DNA of 36,562 nucleotides from Pseudomonadota bacterium (GCA_021816155.1 JAKAZA010000024.1:1-36562), one strand, 5' to 3'. Shown: positions 15,112-25,668, counted from the stretch's first letter. Translations and numbers: made by a program. The notes: generated from the letters alone by a model not told the origin.

Positions 15112-16497
15112 CTATGCGGTTGCCGGCGCTTCGATCCGCGATCTGGGCCAGCGGGCCGAGACGATCGCCCCGCCAGGCCGGCCATTGCGGAATTCCACCA
15201 CGGCGCCGGTGCGCTCCAGCAGGGTCTTGGCGATGAAGAAGCCCAGGCCCATGCCGATGTGGCCCGTGCGCGAGCCCTCTGCGCCCGGACGACTGGTTAC
15301 ATAGGGCTCGCCCAGCTTTGCGAGGACCGCCGGCGAAAAGCCCGGGCCATCGTCGCGCACCTCGACCTGCACGCTCTCGGCGTCGAAGCGGGCGGTGACC
15401 AGGATCTCCTTGCGCGCGAAATCGAAGGCGTTCTCGACGATCGAGGTCATGGCGTGCACCACCTCGGGCCAGCGCCAGATGTTCGGCGTCTCGACGCCCG
15501 GCGCGCCGGTGACCACCGCCTCGACCCGCACCGCCTCCTCGCCGACGTAGGGGCGGACCACCTCGCTGACGAACTGCAGCAGGCTCATCCGCTCGTGCAC
15601 CTGATCGCCGGTCTCGGGCGTCTCGGCGAGCCGCCGCAGGATGTCTCGGCAGCGCTGGGCCTGCGCCATCAGGAGCATCGCGTCGTCGTGCACGGGCCCT
15701 TCCGGCGTCTCCCGCGCCATCTCCTTGGCGACGACGGCGATCGTGGCGAGCGGCGTGCCCAGCTCATGCGCCGCCGCGGCGGCGAGCGCGCCTAGCGCGG
15801 ACATGCGCTGTTCGCGCGCCAGCACCGTCTCGGTGACATTGAGCGCCAACTCCATCTGCGCCGCCTCCGTCGCCGCCTGATGGGCGTAGGCGGCCGCGAA
15901 GACGATGCCGGCCACCAGCGCCACCGCCAGCCCGGCGCGATAGATGACCGGCAGCGACGGAGGGTCGCCGTCGCTCCAGGGCAGCGGCATCGACCAGACG
16001 GCCAGCGTCAGCGTGGCCGCGATTGCGAGCAAGGCGAGGCCTGCGGCGAAGCGCGACGGCAGGCTCGCGCTTCCCAGGATCACCGGGGCGACGATCAGCA
16101 GCGCGAACGGATTGGCGAGCCCGCCGGTGAAGTAAAGCATCGCCGCGAGCTGGAGCACGTCGAAGCCCAGCTGGGCGGCCGGCTCCCAGTCGGCGCCGCT
16201 GCGACGCCCGAGCGGCGTGAACGTGAGCAGCAGGTTGAGCCCGATCCCGGCGCCGACCACGACGGCGCAGGCAAGGTAGGGCGCCGGGAACCGCAGGCCC
16301 TCGGCGACCACGGCCAGCGTCACCGCCTGACCGCCGAGGGCGAGCCACCGCAGCGTGATCAGGGTGCGAGCGCGCAGCCGGCCAGTGCGTCTGACCGACG
16401 ACGCTGCGGCCGCTTGCGCCGCTGCCGCCCCCAGCGTATCGGGGCCCGGCTTGGCGGGGGCCTGAGTAACGTTCGAAGGCGAGAGCGCCATGGTCAT
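15112..16497 (-). CDS. regB: RegB/PrrB-type redox sensor histidine kinase
   Basis: A 461-residue membrane kinase with about six N-terminal helices (50-205). The quinone-binding motif GGLANPF is at 125-131, the phosphorylated His244 is in AAAAHELGTPLATI, and the ATPase has NAFDFA, DDGPGFS and GMGLGFFIAKTLLERTGA. Cys283 (QRCRDIL) lies 39 residues after the His, where R. capsulatus RegB has its redox-active Cys265. The kinase is thus expected to respond to ubiquinone and thiol redox state and to phosphorylate RegA next door. The start is ATG at 16497 or 16491; either overlaps the ATG of the divergent SCO gene. Confidence 0.93.
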   Translation of the reverse strand: MTMALSPSNVTQAPAKPGPDTLGAAAAQAAAASSVRRTGRLRARTLITLRWLALGGQAVTLAVVAEGLRFPAPYLACAVVVGAGIGLNLLLTFTPLGRRSGADWEPAAQLGFDVLQLAAMLYFTGGLANPFALLIVAPVILGSASLPSRFAAGLALLAIAATLTLAVWSMPLPWSDGDPPSLPVIYRAGLAVALVAGIVFAAAYAHQAATEAAQMELALNVTETVLAREQRMSALGALAAAAAHELGTPLATIAVVAKEMARETPEGPVHDDAMLLMAQAQRCRDILRRLAETPETGDQVHERMSLLQFVSEVVRPYVGEEAVRVEAVVTGAPGVETPNIWRWPEVVHAMTSIVENAFDFARKEILVTARFDAESVQVEVRDDGPGFSPAVLAKLGEPYVTSRPGAEGSRTGHIGMGLGFFIAKTLLERTGAVVEFRNGRPGGAIVSARWPRSRIEAPATA

Positions 16498-17161
16498 CAG
16501 GATCGCCGAGATTGAGCGTGTAAGCGAGACCCGTCAAACGGGTTCTTGCAGGCGGGGCTCGCGTCTGGCGCGTGCCGTCGCCGCGGCGCTGGCGCTCGCC
16601 GCGCCGCTGGCCGCCTGCGCGCCGCACGCCGGCGGCTCGGGCGCCGCGCAGGTGGCGGCGAACCCCGACGAAACGCCGGGCGGGCCCTTCACGCTGATCG
16701 ACCAGGACGGCAAGCCGGCCGACCAGCGCGTGTTGAACGGCAAGTGGAGCATCGTCTTCTTCGGCTATACGTTCTGTCCGGATTTCTGCCCCACGACGCT
16801 CACCACACTGGGCCAGACGATGAACGTGCTGGGGGCGAAGGCGCAGGACGTGCAGGTCGTGTTCATCACGGTGGACCCGGCTCGCGACACGCCGCAGCAG
16901 CTCAAGACCTACCTCTCGGCGCGCGTCTTTCCGCGGAACATGATCGGGCTCACGGGCACGCCGGCCCAGATCGCCCAGGTCGCGAAGGAGTACGTGGTCT
17001 ACTACAAGAAGGACGGAACCGGACCGAACTACACCGTCGACCACTCGACGGCGCTTTACCTCATGGACCCCGCCGGCAAGTATCACGGCGTCATCGCCGA
17101 CGGCCTCACGCCGCAGGAGGAAGCGCACCAGATCTCGGCGGCGATGTCCGGCGCCGCCTGA
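16490..17161 (+). CDS. SCO1/SenC copper-binding lipoprotein
   Basis: SCO proteins deliver copper to, or reduce, the CuA site of cytochrome oxidase. The 223-residue protein has an N-terminal hydrophobic segment ending in a lipobox (LAAC, Cys43), the copper-binding CPDFC (Cys96, Cys100) in FGYTFCPDFCPTT, the conserved VDPARDT, and the third ligand His in VDHSTALYLMDPAG. It is head-to-head with regB; a senC gene next to regB/regA is the classical Rhodobacter arrangement. The ATG at 16490 gives an unusually long 25-residue basic lead before the hydrophobic stretch, so a non-ATG start further in is possible. Confidence 0.92.
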   Translation: MVIRIAEIERVSETRQTGSCRRGSRLARAVAAALALAAPLAACAPHAGGSGAAQVAANPDETPGGPFTLIDQDGKPADQRVLNGKWSIVFFGYTFCPDFCPTTLTTLGQTMNVLGAKAQDVQVVFITVDPARDTPQQLKTYLSARVFPRNMIGLTGTPAQIAQVAKEYVVYYKKDGTGPNYTVDHSTALYLMDPAGKYHGVIADGLTPQEEAHQISAAMSGAA

Positions 17162-17177
17162 GAGGCCGCGACGATCC

Positions 17178-17196
17178 GTCCAGGTTTGTGCTGGAC
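17178..17196. promoter_or_regulatory. Dyad between the SCO and PHB depolymerase genes
   Basis: GTCCAG, 7 bp, CTGGAC: a 6-bp inverted repeat ending 21 bp before the depolymerase ATG. It may be an operator or a weak hairpin at the end of the SCO transcript; no T-run follows. Confidence 0.3.
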
Positions 17197-17217
17197 TTCG
17201 TTAAGCCAGGCCCCGAT

Positions 17218-18504
17218 ATGATGCTGCATCGCACAATCGGTGGCTCGATGCTCTACGCTTTGCACGAGGCGGCTTACCACACCGCGACACCTCTCAGAAT
17301 CGCCGCGCAGGCCGCGCGCGAGTTCTGGAGTTCGCCGCTGAACCCGGCCAGCCATTCCACGTGGGGGCGAACGCTCTATGCGTCCGCCGACCTCGTCGCC
17401 AATCTCACCCACCGCTACGGCCGCCCGGAGTGGGGCGTCGCCTCGGTAAAGGTGAAGGATCGCACCGTCGCGGTGCGCGAGGACGTGGTCTGGCAGACAC
17501 CGTGGGTGAAGCTGCGTCGCTTTTCGCGCGAGCCGCTGGACCTGCGCCGCGCCCGCGCGCCGCTGGCTTCGCCGCCCTTGCTGATCGTGGCGCCGTTGTC
17601 CGGCCACTACGCCACGCTGCTGCGCGGCACCGTGCAGACGTTCCTCCAGGATTTCGACGTCTACGTCACCGACTGGTCGAATGCGCGCGAAGTGCCGATC
17701 CTCGAGGGCCGCTTCGACTTCCACGATTACATCGACCACGTGGCCGACATCCTGCGCCAGATCGGCGAGCGGGCGCACGTGGTCGCCGTCTGCCAGCCGG
17801 GCCCACCGGTGCTCGCGGCGGCCGCGCTCATGGCCGAGGACGGCGATCCGCACCGACCCGCGAGCCTCAGTTTTCTCGGTAGCCCGATAGACGCCCGCTT
17901 CGCGCCGACGGCCACCAACCGCCTGGCCGAGGAGCGGCCGTTCAGCTGGTTCCAGCAGGCGATGATCTACACAGTGCCCGCGCCCTATCCGGGGATGGTG
18001 CGGCGCGTCTACCCGGGCTTCGTGCAGCTCTACAGCTTCATCTCGATGAACGCCGATCGGCACCGCGAGGCGCATGGGCGCTACTTCGAGCAGCTCGTCG
18101 CGGGCGATGGCGACTCGGCCGATCGGCACCGCGAATTCTATGACGAATACCTCTCGGTCCTCGATCTCACCGAGGAGTTCTACCTTCAGACGGTGGATAC
18201 GGTCTTCCAGCGCTATCTGCTGCCGAAGGGTGAACTCGAGCACCGCGGGCGCAGGGTCGACCTCGCCGCCCTGTCGGACGTCGCGATCATGAGCGTCGAG
18301 GGCGAGAACGACGACATTTCGGGCGTCGGCCAGACCCAGGCGGTCCACGCCCTGACCCCCAACGTGCCAGACGCCCTGCACGAACTCTACGTTCAGCCGC
18401 GTGTCGGCCACTACGGCGTCTTCAACGGCCGCCGCTTCACCGACGAGATCTACCCGCGCATCCGCGCGTTCATCGACAAGGCCGAAGCCGCGGTTGCCGC
18501 GTAG
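17218..18504 (+). CDS. phaZ: Intracellular polyhydroxybutyrate depolymerase
   Basis: The protein belongs to the intracellular PHB depolymerase family that mobilises stored polyester granules. The alpha/beta-hydrolase nucleophile is Cys192 in VVAVCQPGPP instead of the usual GxSxG Ser, as in the PhaZ1 type of Cupriavidus (catalytic Cys183); the Asp in EGENDDISG and His in VGHYGVFNGRR complete the triad. The 428 residues fit the family. The ATG at 17218 was chosen; ATGs at 17221 and 17248 (MLYALHEAAY, close to the usual family start) are equally possible since no good ribosome binding site is seen. No PHA synthase or phasin is nearby. Confidence 0.92.
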   Translation: MMLHRTIGGSMLYALHEAAYHTATPLRIAAQAAREFWSSPLNPASHSTWGRTLYASADLVANLTHRYGRPEWGVASVKVKDRTVAVREDVVWQTPWVKLRRFSREPLDLRRARAPLASPPLLIVAPLSGHYATLLRGTVQTFLQDFDVYVTDWSNAREVPILEGRFDFHDYIDHVADILRQIGERAHVVAVCQPGPPVLAAAALMAEDGDPHRPASLSFLGSPIDARFAPTATNRLAEERPFSWFQQAMIYTVPAPYPGMVRRVYPGFVQLYSFISMNADRHREAHGRYFEQLVAGDGDSADRHREFYDEYLSVLDLTEEFYLQTVDTVFQRYLLPKGELEHRGRRVDLAALSDVAIMSVEGENDDISGVGQTQAVHALTPNVPDALHELYVQPRVGHYGVFNGRRFTDEIYPRIRAFIDKAEAAVAA

Positions 18505-18520
18505 CCCGCCGCGCGGCGGT

Positions 18521-18706
18521 TCACCGTTCGGAGAACATCACCCCGCCCTTCATCTTCGTCTCGCGGGGAGCCTCGACGATCGTCACGGTGACCGCCTCGA
18601 TCGGGGCGTTGAAGTGCTTGACCACCGCGGCGGTGATGTCGGCGCAGAGCGCCTTCTTCTGCTCGGCCGAGCGGCCCTCGACGGCGTGGACGATGACTTC
18701 GGGCAT
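18521..18706 (-). CDS. 4-oxalocrotonate tautomerase-like enzyme
   Basis: A 61-residue protein with the catalytic N-terminal proline (MPEVIVHAVEGRSAEQK) of the small tautomerase family and the typical length. Arg11 (EGR) and the central helix are conserved in pattern. Family members isomerise 2-hydroxymuconates and related enols in catabolism; the substrate here is unknown. GAAGGAG seven bases before the ATG supports the start. It is the last gene of a minus-strand block of four. Confidence 0.88.
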   Translation of the reverse strand: MPEVIVHAVEGRSAEQKKALCADITAAVVKHFNAPIEAVTVTIVEAPRETKMKGGVMFSER

Positions 18707-18762
18707 GGGGCAAGCTCCTTCGACTGGCGCGCGCTATGCCGCGGCCGCGCCGCGCCGACAAG

Positions 18763-19629
18763 TCAGGCGTGGGCGGCGAACTCGCTCGCCGGGTCGCCGG
18801 CGATACGCGAGTGGTACATGACGCGCGGCTTGGTCATGTCCCAGGGGCAGGCGCGGTGCATCAGCGCGCGATTGTCCCACACCACCGCGTCGCCCGGCGC
18901 CCACTTGTGGTGATAGACGCGCGGCGGCTGCGTCGCGAAGGCCGCGAGATCCTCGAGCAGGCGCTCGGATTCGTCCTCGCCAAGCCCCGGGATGCCGAAC
19001 GCATGGCGCCCGACGGCGAGGCACTTGCGGCCGGTCTCGGGATGGATCTTCACCAGGGGCCGGAGCGGCGGTTCCTCGACCGTCATGCCGTAGCCGGAAT
19101 AGGCGCTCCCCGCCTTGTGCTCGTGGCCGAGCTTGCCCTGGCTGTAACGCAGCGAATGGTAGGCCTTCAGGTCCGCGATCCGCTCGCGCGTCGCCGGATC
19201 CAGCGCATCGTAGGCGGCGCGCATGTCGGCCCAGCCCGTCTCGCCGCCTTCGTCGGGCACGACGTGCGCGGTGAACACGGCGCCCTTGGCCTGCACGGGC
19301 ATGTAGGTGGAATCGCAGTGCCAGCCCATGTTGCCCTTGAGCACCTTGATGACGTCATCGGCGCCGTCTTCCGGCCGCACGGAGCCGTCGGCGCGCACGT
19401 TGCTGATCGGCGCGATCTCGAACTCCGGCGGCCCGAAGCGGCGGGCGAACGCGATCTGTTCGTCGCGGGTCAGGTGCTGGCCTGGGAAGATCAGCAGCGC
19501 GTAGTCGAGCCACGTCCGATAGAGCGCCTCGAAACCCGCCGCATCGAGCTCGGCGACGCGGACGCCGGTGACGATCGCGCCAAACGTGGCGTCGAGCGGC
19601 TCGACGCGGAACGGAGAGGACCCGGCCAT
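18763..19629 (-). CDS. TauD/TfdA-family Fe(II)/2-oxoglutarate dioxygenase
   Basis: A 288-residue enzyme with the iron triad His104 and Asp106 (WHCDSTY) and His258 (LMHRACPWD), and Arg269 for 2-oxoglutarate binding. The family hydroxylates taurine, alkyl sulfates, phenoxyacids and other small molecules, often releasing a leaving group. The substrate cannot be deduced. The ATG at 19629 is preceded by GGAGG with five bases between, and lies 17 bp after the stop of the amidohydrolase, so the two are almost certainly co-transcribed. Confidence 0.9.
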   Translation of the reverse strand: MAGSSPFRVEPLDATFGAIVTGVRVAELDAAGFEALYRTWLDYALLIFPGQHLTRDEQIAFARRFGPPEFEIAPISNVRADGSVRPEDGADDVIKVLKGNMGWHCDSTYMPVQAKGAVFTAHVVPDEGGETGWADMRAAYDALDPATRERIADLKAYHSLRYSQGKLGHEHKAGSAYSGYGMTVEEPPLRPLVKIHPETGRKCLAVGRHAFGIPGLGEDESERLLEDLAAFATQPPRVYHHKWAPGDAVVWDNRALMHRACPWDMTKPRVMYHSRIAGDPASEFAAHA

Positions 19630-19646
19630 GGCGGCCTCCGGACGTT

Positions 19647-21368
<1,722 letters not shown>

Positions 21369-21431
21369 CGCGCCGCTCCTCGTCTCGCCCCGAGGTTGGA
21401 TAATCCGGCGCCGCGCGGGAAGGGCAAGCGG

Positions 21432-22277
21432 CTAGTTCGCGCGCCTCTGCAGATCGCGCAGCGGCCGGAAGCTGATCCGCTCGATGTGCTCGGCCGCGAA
21501 AAGCGACGCCACCTCGCCGTCGAGCGCGCACGCATGGTCGTCGACGCGCACCTGGGCCGCGTCGCGGTCGTAGGCGCGCAGTTCGGGACCGTCGAGCACC
21601 GGGTGCAAAATGAACTCGGTGACGCCGGGCGCGAGAGTCGGCAGCCGCCGCTGCAGCAGATCCTTGGTCGACGCCTTCCAGCGGAAGACGAAGTCGTCCG
21701 GGTGCGCGAGGCCGCGCTCGGCCGCCGGACCGCGGACGGGAAAGCCCAGCGCCTCTTCGGCGCCCCGCCCCGCCATGCGCACGGGCACGCGGTACTCGGC
21801 CCCCAGCTCGAGGTAGAGCTCGTAGTAGCGCGGATGCACCTGCATCACGCCCATGTGCGCGTCGAGATGGGTCACGTCGACGCCCCAGGCGAGCGCCTGG
21901 TCGATCTGGGCCCGGCACTCGGCGGCGACGTCCGCCAGATCGGCCTTCGCCCAGACGGCCTCGGCCGTAGCGGGAAGACAGCCGTCCGCGTCGTGCAGCG
22001 AGGCCGCGCCCGTCAGCGAGCGCCAGCGGTAGGTCGGGTACTCGGCGGTGAGCGTAAGGTGGACGCCAACGTCCTTGCCGGCGAACAGCTCGACGCCTTC
22101 CTTGGCCCACGGGCAGGGCGTCATCAGCGTGGCGCTTGTGGCGACTCCCGTTTCCACCGCCTCGAGCGCGGCGAGGTTGGCCGAGTGGCTGGAGCCCAGG
22201 TCGTCGCAGTTGAGGATGACGAGCCGGGCGTTCTCGGGATAGCCCAACCGCTCGACGAGGGTCTGTCCGTCAGCCAT
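21432..22277 (-). CDS. YdjC/ChbG-HpnK family carbohydrate deacetylase-like protein
   Basis: A 281-residue protein with the NCDDLGSSHSAN motif (metal-binding Asp26 and His31), the VGVHLTLTAEYP and HLDAHMGVM motifs of the YdjC/ChbG/HpnK family. Known members deacetylate chito-oligosaccharides or hopanoid precursors. Neither chitobiose nor hopanoid genes are nearby. The ORF in the track runs to 23108 antisense to the next gene; the ATG at 22277 is right because AAGGAGG lies seven bases before it. It leads the minus-strand block and is probably the first gene of the operon; a 108-bp divergent region separates it from the YgjP-like gene. Confidence 0.88.
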   Translation of the reverse strand: MADGQTLVERLGYPENARLVILNCDDLGSSHSANLAALEAVETGVATSATLMTPCPWAKEGVELFAGKDVGVHLTLTAEYPTYRWRSLTGAASLHDADGCLPATAEAVWAKADLADVAAECRAQIDQALAWGVDVTHLDAHMGVMQVHPRYYELYLELGAEYRVPVRMAGRGAEEALGFPVRGPAAERGLAHPDDFVFRWKASTKDLLQRRLPTLAPGVTEFILHPVLDGPELRAYDRDAAQVRVDDHACALDGEVASLFAAEHIERISFRPLRDLQRRAN

Positions 22278-22385
22278 GGCGCGCCTCCTTATGCTTCGTC
22301 CGGACGTTGGCCACAGCGCGCCGGTCATGTCGACAGCGGCTTTGTGAGTTTCCGCGGCGCCGCGCGTCGGGCTAGCGAGAATGCG

Positions 22386-23120
22386 ATGTTCCAGCGCGCG
22401 ATTCGCCATAGCGACGGCGACGTGATCCAGGTCGGCGCGGTCGACGTGCGGCTCATGGTGAGTCGCCGCGCCCGGAGGGTCTCGCTGCGCGTCGACCGTA
22501 GCCGGGGCGAGGTGCTGGCCGTGGCGCCGAGCGCGCGCCGGCTCGCCGACGCCGCCGCCTTCGCCTATGAGCGCCACGCCTGGATCGCCGCGCGCGCCGC
22601 CGAGCTTCGGCCGCCGACCCGCCTCGCGCCCGGCCTGGCGCTCAGCGTGTTCGGCGAGCCCTGCCGGCTCGCGCGGTCGGTGGGCCGGGCCAGCCTCGAG
22701 GGGCCGGCCTGGGAACGCGGCGTGCGGCTGTCGGCGAACGCCGACGGCGAAGCCTACGCCCGCGCGGCTGCTCAGTTGCTGAAGCGCGAGGCCAAGGCCT
22801 GGTTCGCGCCCCGCCTCGACCATCACTGCGCCGCGCTCGGCGTTCCAGCGCCGCCGGTGTCGATCGGCGACGCCCGCACGCGCTGGGGTTCCTGCACGCC
22901 CGGCGATGCGCGCCGCCACCCGTCGATCCGACTTTCGTGGCGCCTCGCGCTCGCACCGCCGCTGGTGGCCGACTACGTTGCGGCCCACGAATGCGCCCAC
23001 CTTGTGGAGGCCAACCACGGGCCCCGCTTCTGGGCGCTCGTCCGTGACCTCGTGGGCGACCCGCGGCGGCACCGCGCCTGGCTGCGGGCGCATGGGGCGA
23101 CGCTGCACGGGTACCGCTAG
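22386..23120 (+). CDS. YgjP/SprT-like zinc metallopeptidase-fold protein
   Basis: A 244-residue protein with the zinc motif AAHECAHLVEANHGPRFW (His201, Glu202, His205, and the extra His211) and the preceding TRWGSC motif of the YgjP-type (DUF45, M48-like) family. Function is unproven; some relatives are fused to or located next to restriction or repair genes. The ATG at 22386 (MFQRAIR) is chosen because the track ORF begins far upstream in antisense DNA. Its stop shares a CTAG with the convergent TPR protein gene. Confidence 0.88.
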   Translation: MFQRAIRHSDGDVIQVGAVDVRLMVSRRARRVSLRVDRSRGEVLAVAPSARRLADAAAFAYERHAWIAARAAELRPPTRLAPGLALSVFGEPCRLARSVGRASLEGPAWERGVRLSANADGEAYARAAAQLLKREAKAWFAPRLDHHCAALGVPAPPVSIGDARTRWGSCTPGDARRHPSIRLSWRLALAPPLVADYVAAHECAHLVEANHGPRFWALVRDLVGDPRRHRAWLRAHGATLHGYR

Positions 23121-24883
23121 GCGGCAAGGCCCATCGTCTTCAGCTGCGCCGGCAGCTTGGGGTCGAGCGCGACCGCGGCGGCGATGTCGGCGTCGCCCTT
23201 GGCCTTGTTCCCCTGCTCGACCTCTGCTCGTCCCCGGCCGTAGAGCGACCAGGCGTCATGCGGGTCCTTCTTCAGAGCGGCGTCGTAGTCGGCCAGCGCA
23301 CGGTCCAACCGGCCCTCGCGCAAATAGATCAGCCCGCGCACCTGCAGGTAATCGGTTGCGCCCGGCCGCAGCTTCATGGCCTGCGCGCAATCCGCCAGCG
23401 CCCTGTCCAGTTCCTGACCCCAGTAGGCGCGGGCGCGGCACCGGGCGAAGAGCGCCCAAGCGGTGTCTTCGCTGGGCGGCTTGCCGCTCAAGAGGCCGTC
23501 GTAGACGGCGACGGCGCGCTGGAAGAGCCCGGCCTGCACGTAGGCCGCGCCTACGGCGGCTGCGACGTTCGGCGTCAGCTTCAGGGCCTGGTCGAAGTCG
23601 GCCTCCGCGCCGGCGGTGTCGTGCGCCGTCAGCCGGAGCTCGCCGCGCGCAACCAGCGTCCTCGGCGCGTTCGGGTGCATCTGGATCGTGCGGTCGAAGT
23701 CGGCCATCGCCGGGGCCGGCTGGCGGTCGCGAAGGTAGGCGAAGCCGCGATCGGCGTAGAGGCCCGCGTTGTTCGGCTGGAGCGCGATCGCGCTGGTGTA
23801 GTCGGCGATCGCCCTGCCGAATTCCTCACGCGTGACGTACGCGTCGGCCCGACGGACGAAGCCGGCCGCGTCGTGCGGCGTGTCGTTCGCCCCGGCGGTG
23901 TCGGATAGCGGCGTCTGCGGCGGCGCAGGGGCGGCCGCCACGTGCTCGAGGTCGAAGACCGGGCCGCCGTTGTAGGTGAAGTAGAGCCGGCTCTGGCTCT
24001 TCGCGACGTAGATCCGGTGCGACAGGAAGAAGTCGGCGCCGACCAGCATGTCCGTGTCGCCGAGGTCGATGTCGGCGATCCGCAGGCGCGTGCCGGTGAT
24101 CGTCTCATCACCGATCCGGAAGCTCTTGAACGGCGCCAGCCAGGTCTCCGTCAGCCGTCGTCCCAGGCCGCCGGCCGCGCCGAGCGCCGTGACGCCAGGT
24201 CCGGTCAGCTGGATGCCGGCGCGGCGCGCCGCCCGCAGCGTGAGCATCGAGCGCGGCGTCCCGGTGTCGAACATCACGTTGATCGCGACCCCGTTCAGCA
24301 GCGCCTTGCCGCGGATCCGGTTGCTCGGCGGCTGCATCGGGTCGATCGCCATCTCGTCCGAGCCGCCGGGCGCCCAGTAGCCGAGGTCGGCGTCCTGGCA
24401 GCCTTGCGCGCGGAACAGCCGCACGACGCCGTTGGCGAGGTCGTACTCAACGTCGGCGCCGCCCAGCAGGTTCTGGCCCAGAATTCCGTCACCGCCGCCC
24501 AGCCCGTGCTCGGCGACGAGGAAATCGACGTCGCGGCTCTTGTAGATTTCGCCGAGCGCGAACTGATCGACGCTGGCCACCCCCACCTGCGACTGCCCGG
24601 TGACCCCGCTCACCGTCATCGCTTGCGGGCCGTAGCGAACCCGCAGCCCGAGGCGCTTCGCCGCGGCCGGGCTGAGTACGCCCCAGAACGAACCCGTGTC
24701 TATGAACAGGTGGGCCGGACGCCCGTTGATGGTGGCCGCGACGATGGGGCGGGAGCCGACCATCGTGACGTGCAGATCTCCACCGTATTTCCCGAGCACG
24801 CAACCGCGCGGCCCGGCCAGCGCGGGCGCGGCCGCGCCGAGCAGGCAAAAGGCGGCGAGCGCTCCGGCGGCGATTCCCCTCAT
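23117..24883 (-). CDS. Exported tandem retropepsin-like aspartyl protease with TPR domain
   Basis: A 588-residue protein with a signal peptide (cut after ALA at about 23). Two retropepsin-like lobes follow: the first has IDTGSFWG (Asp62) and ILGQNLL, the second has FDTGTPRS (Asp206) and LVGADFF. Retropepsins normally work as homodimers with one DTG per chain, so two lobes in one chain could form a pepsin-like single-chain enzyme. After a Pro/Ala linker (about 318-340) come about six tetratricopeptide repeats (340-580) such as GRAIADYTSAIALQPNNAGLYADRGFAYL, for protein binding. The location should be periplasmic. It is divergent from the glutathione transferase by 128 bp. Confidence 0.87.
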   Translation of the reverse strand: MRGIAAGALAAFCLLGAAAPALAGPRGCVLGKYGGDLHVTMVGSRPIVAATINGRPAHLFIDTGSFWGVLSPAAAKRLGLRVRYGPQAMTVSGVTGQSQVGVASVDQFALGEIYKSRDVDFLVAEHGLGGGDGILGQNLLGGADVEYDLANGVVRLFRAQGCQDADLGYWAPGGSDEMAIDPMQPPSNRIRGKALLNGVAINVMFDTGTPRSMLTLRAARRAGIQLTGPGVTALGAAGGLGRRLTETWLAPFKSFRIGDETITGTRLRIADIDLGDTDMLVGADFFLSHRIYVAKSQSRLYFTYNGGPVFDLEHVAAAPAPPQTPLSDTAGANDTPHDAAGFVRRADAYVTREEFGRAIADYTSAIALQPNNAGLYADRGFAYLRDRQPAPAMADFDRTIQMHPNAPRTLVARGELRLTAHDTAGAEADFDQALKLTPNVAAAVGAAYVQAGLFQRAVAVYDGLLSGKPPSEDTAWALFARCRARAYWGQELDRALADCAQAMKLRPGATDYLQVRGLIYLREGRLDRALADYDAALKKDPHDAWSLYGRGRAEVEQGNKAKGDADIAAAVALDPKLPAQLKTMGLAA

Positions 24884-25011
24884 GGTCGCAAGACTAACCC
24901 GCTCATCCTAGCGCCGTGAAGCGCCGCGCTGCTGCCACCTGGTTGCCGGGGCGCGTGGTCTAAGGCGCGGACCCGGCCGGCGAGGTCGGGGTTCTGGCGC
25001 AGGAGTTTGGG

Positions 25012-25668
25012 ATGTCCGAAGACCTAATTTTCTACACCCACCCCATGTCGCGCGGCCGGATCGCGCGCTGGATGATGGAGGAAGTCGGCAGGCCCTATCG
25101 CACCGAGATCCTCGACTATGCGACCACGATGAAGTCGCCGGCCTATCTGGCCGTCAACCCAATGGGCAAGGTGCCGGCGCTGAAGCATGGCGACACGGTG
25201 GTCACCGAAGCCGGCGCCATCTGCGCCTACATGGCCGACGCCTTCCCCGACGCCGGCCTCGCGCCGCCGCTGGGCGATCGCCGGCGCGGACCCTACTTCC
25301 GCTGGATGTTCTTCGCTGCGGGTCCGATCGAAGGCGCGATGGCGGCCCGGATGCTCGGCGCGGACGTCAAGCCGGAGCAGAAGCGCGCGGCCGGCTGGGG
25401 CGACCACGCCGATCTGATGAACGGGCTCGATGCCGCTCTGAAGGGCCGCGACTACATCCTGGGCGACACCTTCAGCGCCGCTGACGTCTACTTCGGCTCG
25501 CACATCGGCTGGGGCATGCAATTCGGCCTCGTCGAACGCCGCCCGGTCTTCGAGGCCTACCATGAGCGCTTGCAGAACCGCCCGGCCAACATCCGGGCGC
25601 GCGAGATCGACGACGCGCTGACGGCTCGGACGACGGCGCAGCAGGGGTCCCGGCCGGCTTCGGCTTGA
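25012..25668 (+). CDS. Glutathione S-transferase
   Basis: A 218-residue protein with the thioredoxin-fold N-domain (FYTHPMSRGRIARWMMEEVG; NPMGKVPAL with the cis-Pro; TEAGAICAYMAD binding glutathione) and a helical C-domain with FSAADVYFGS. Bacterial GSTs of this kind conjugate or reduce electrophiles; the substrate is unknown. The ATG at 25012 has AGGAG six bases upstream. It is followed by the HtaA-domain gene after 34 bp in the same direction, so the two may be one operon. Confidence 0.93.
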   Translation: MSEDLIFYTHPMSRGRIARWMMEEVGRPYRTEILDYATTMKSPAYLAVNPMGKVPALKHGDTVVTEAGAICAYMADAFPDAGLAPPLGDRRRGPYFRWMFFAAGPIEGAMAARMLGADVKPEQKRAAGWGDHADLMNGLDAALKGRDYILGDTFSAADVYFGSHIGWGMQFGLVERRPVFEAYHERLQNRPANIRAREIDDALTARTTAQQGSRPASA

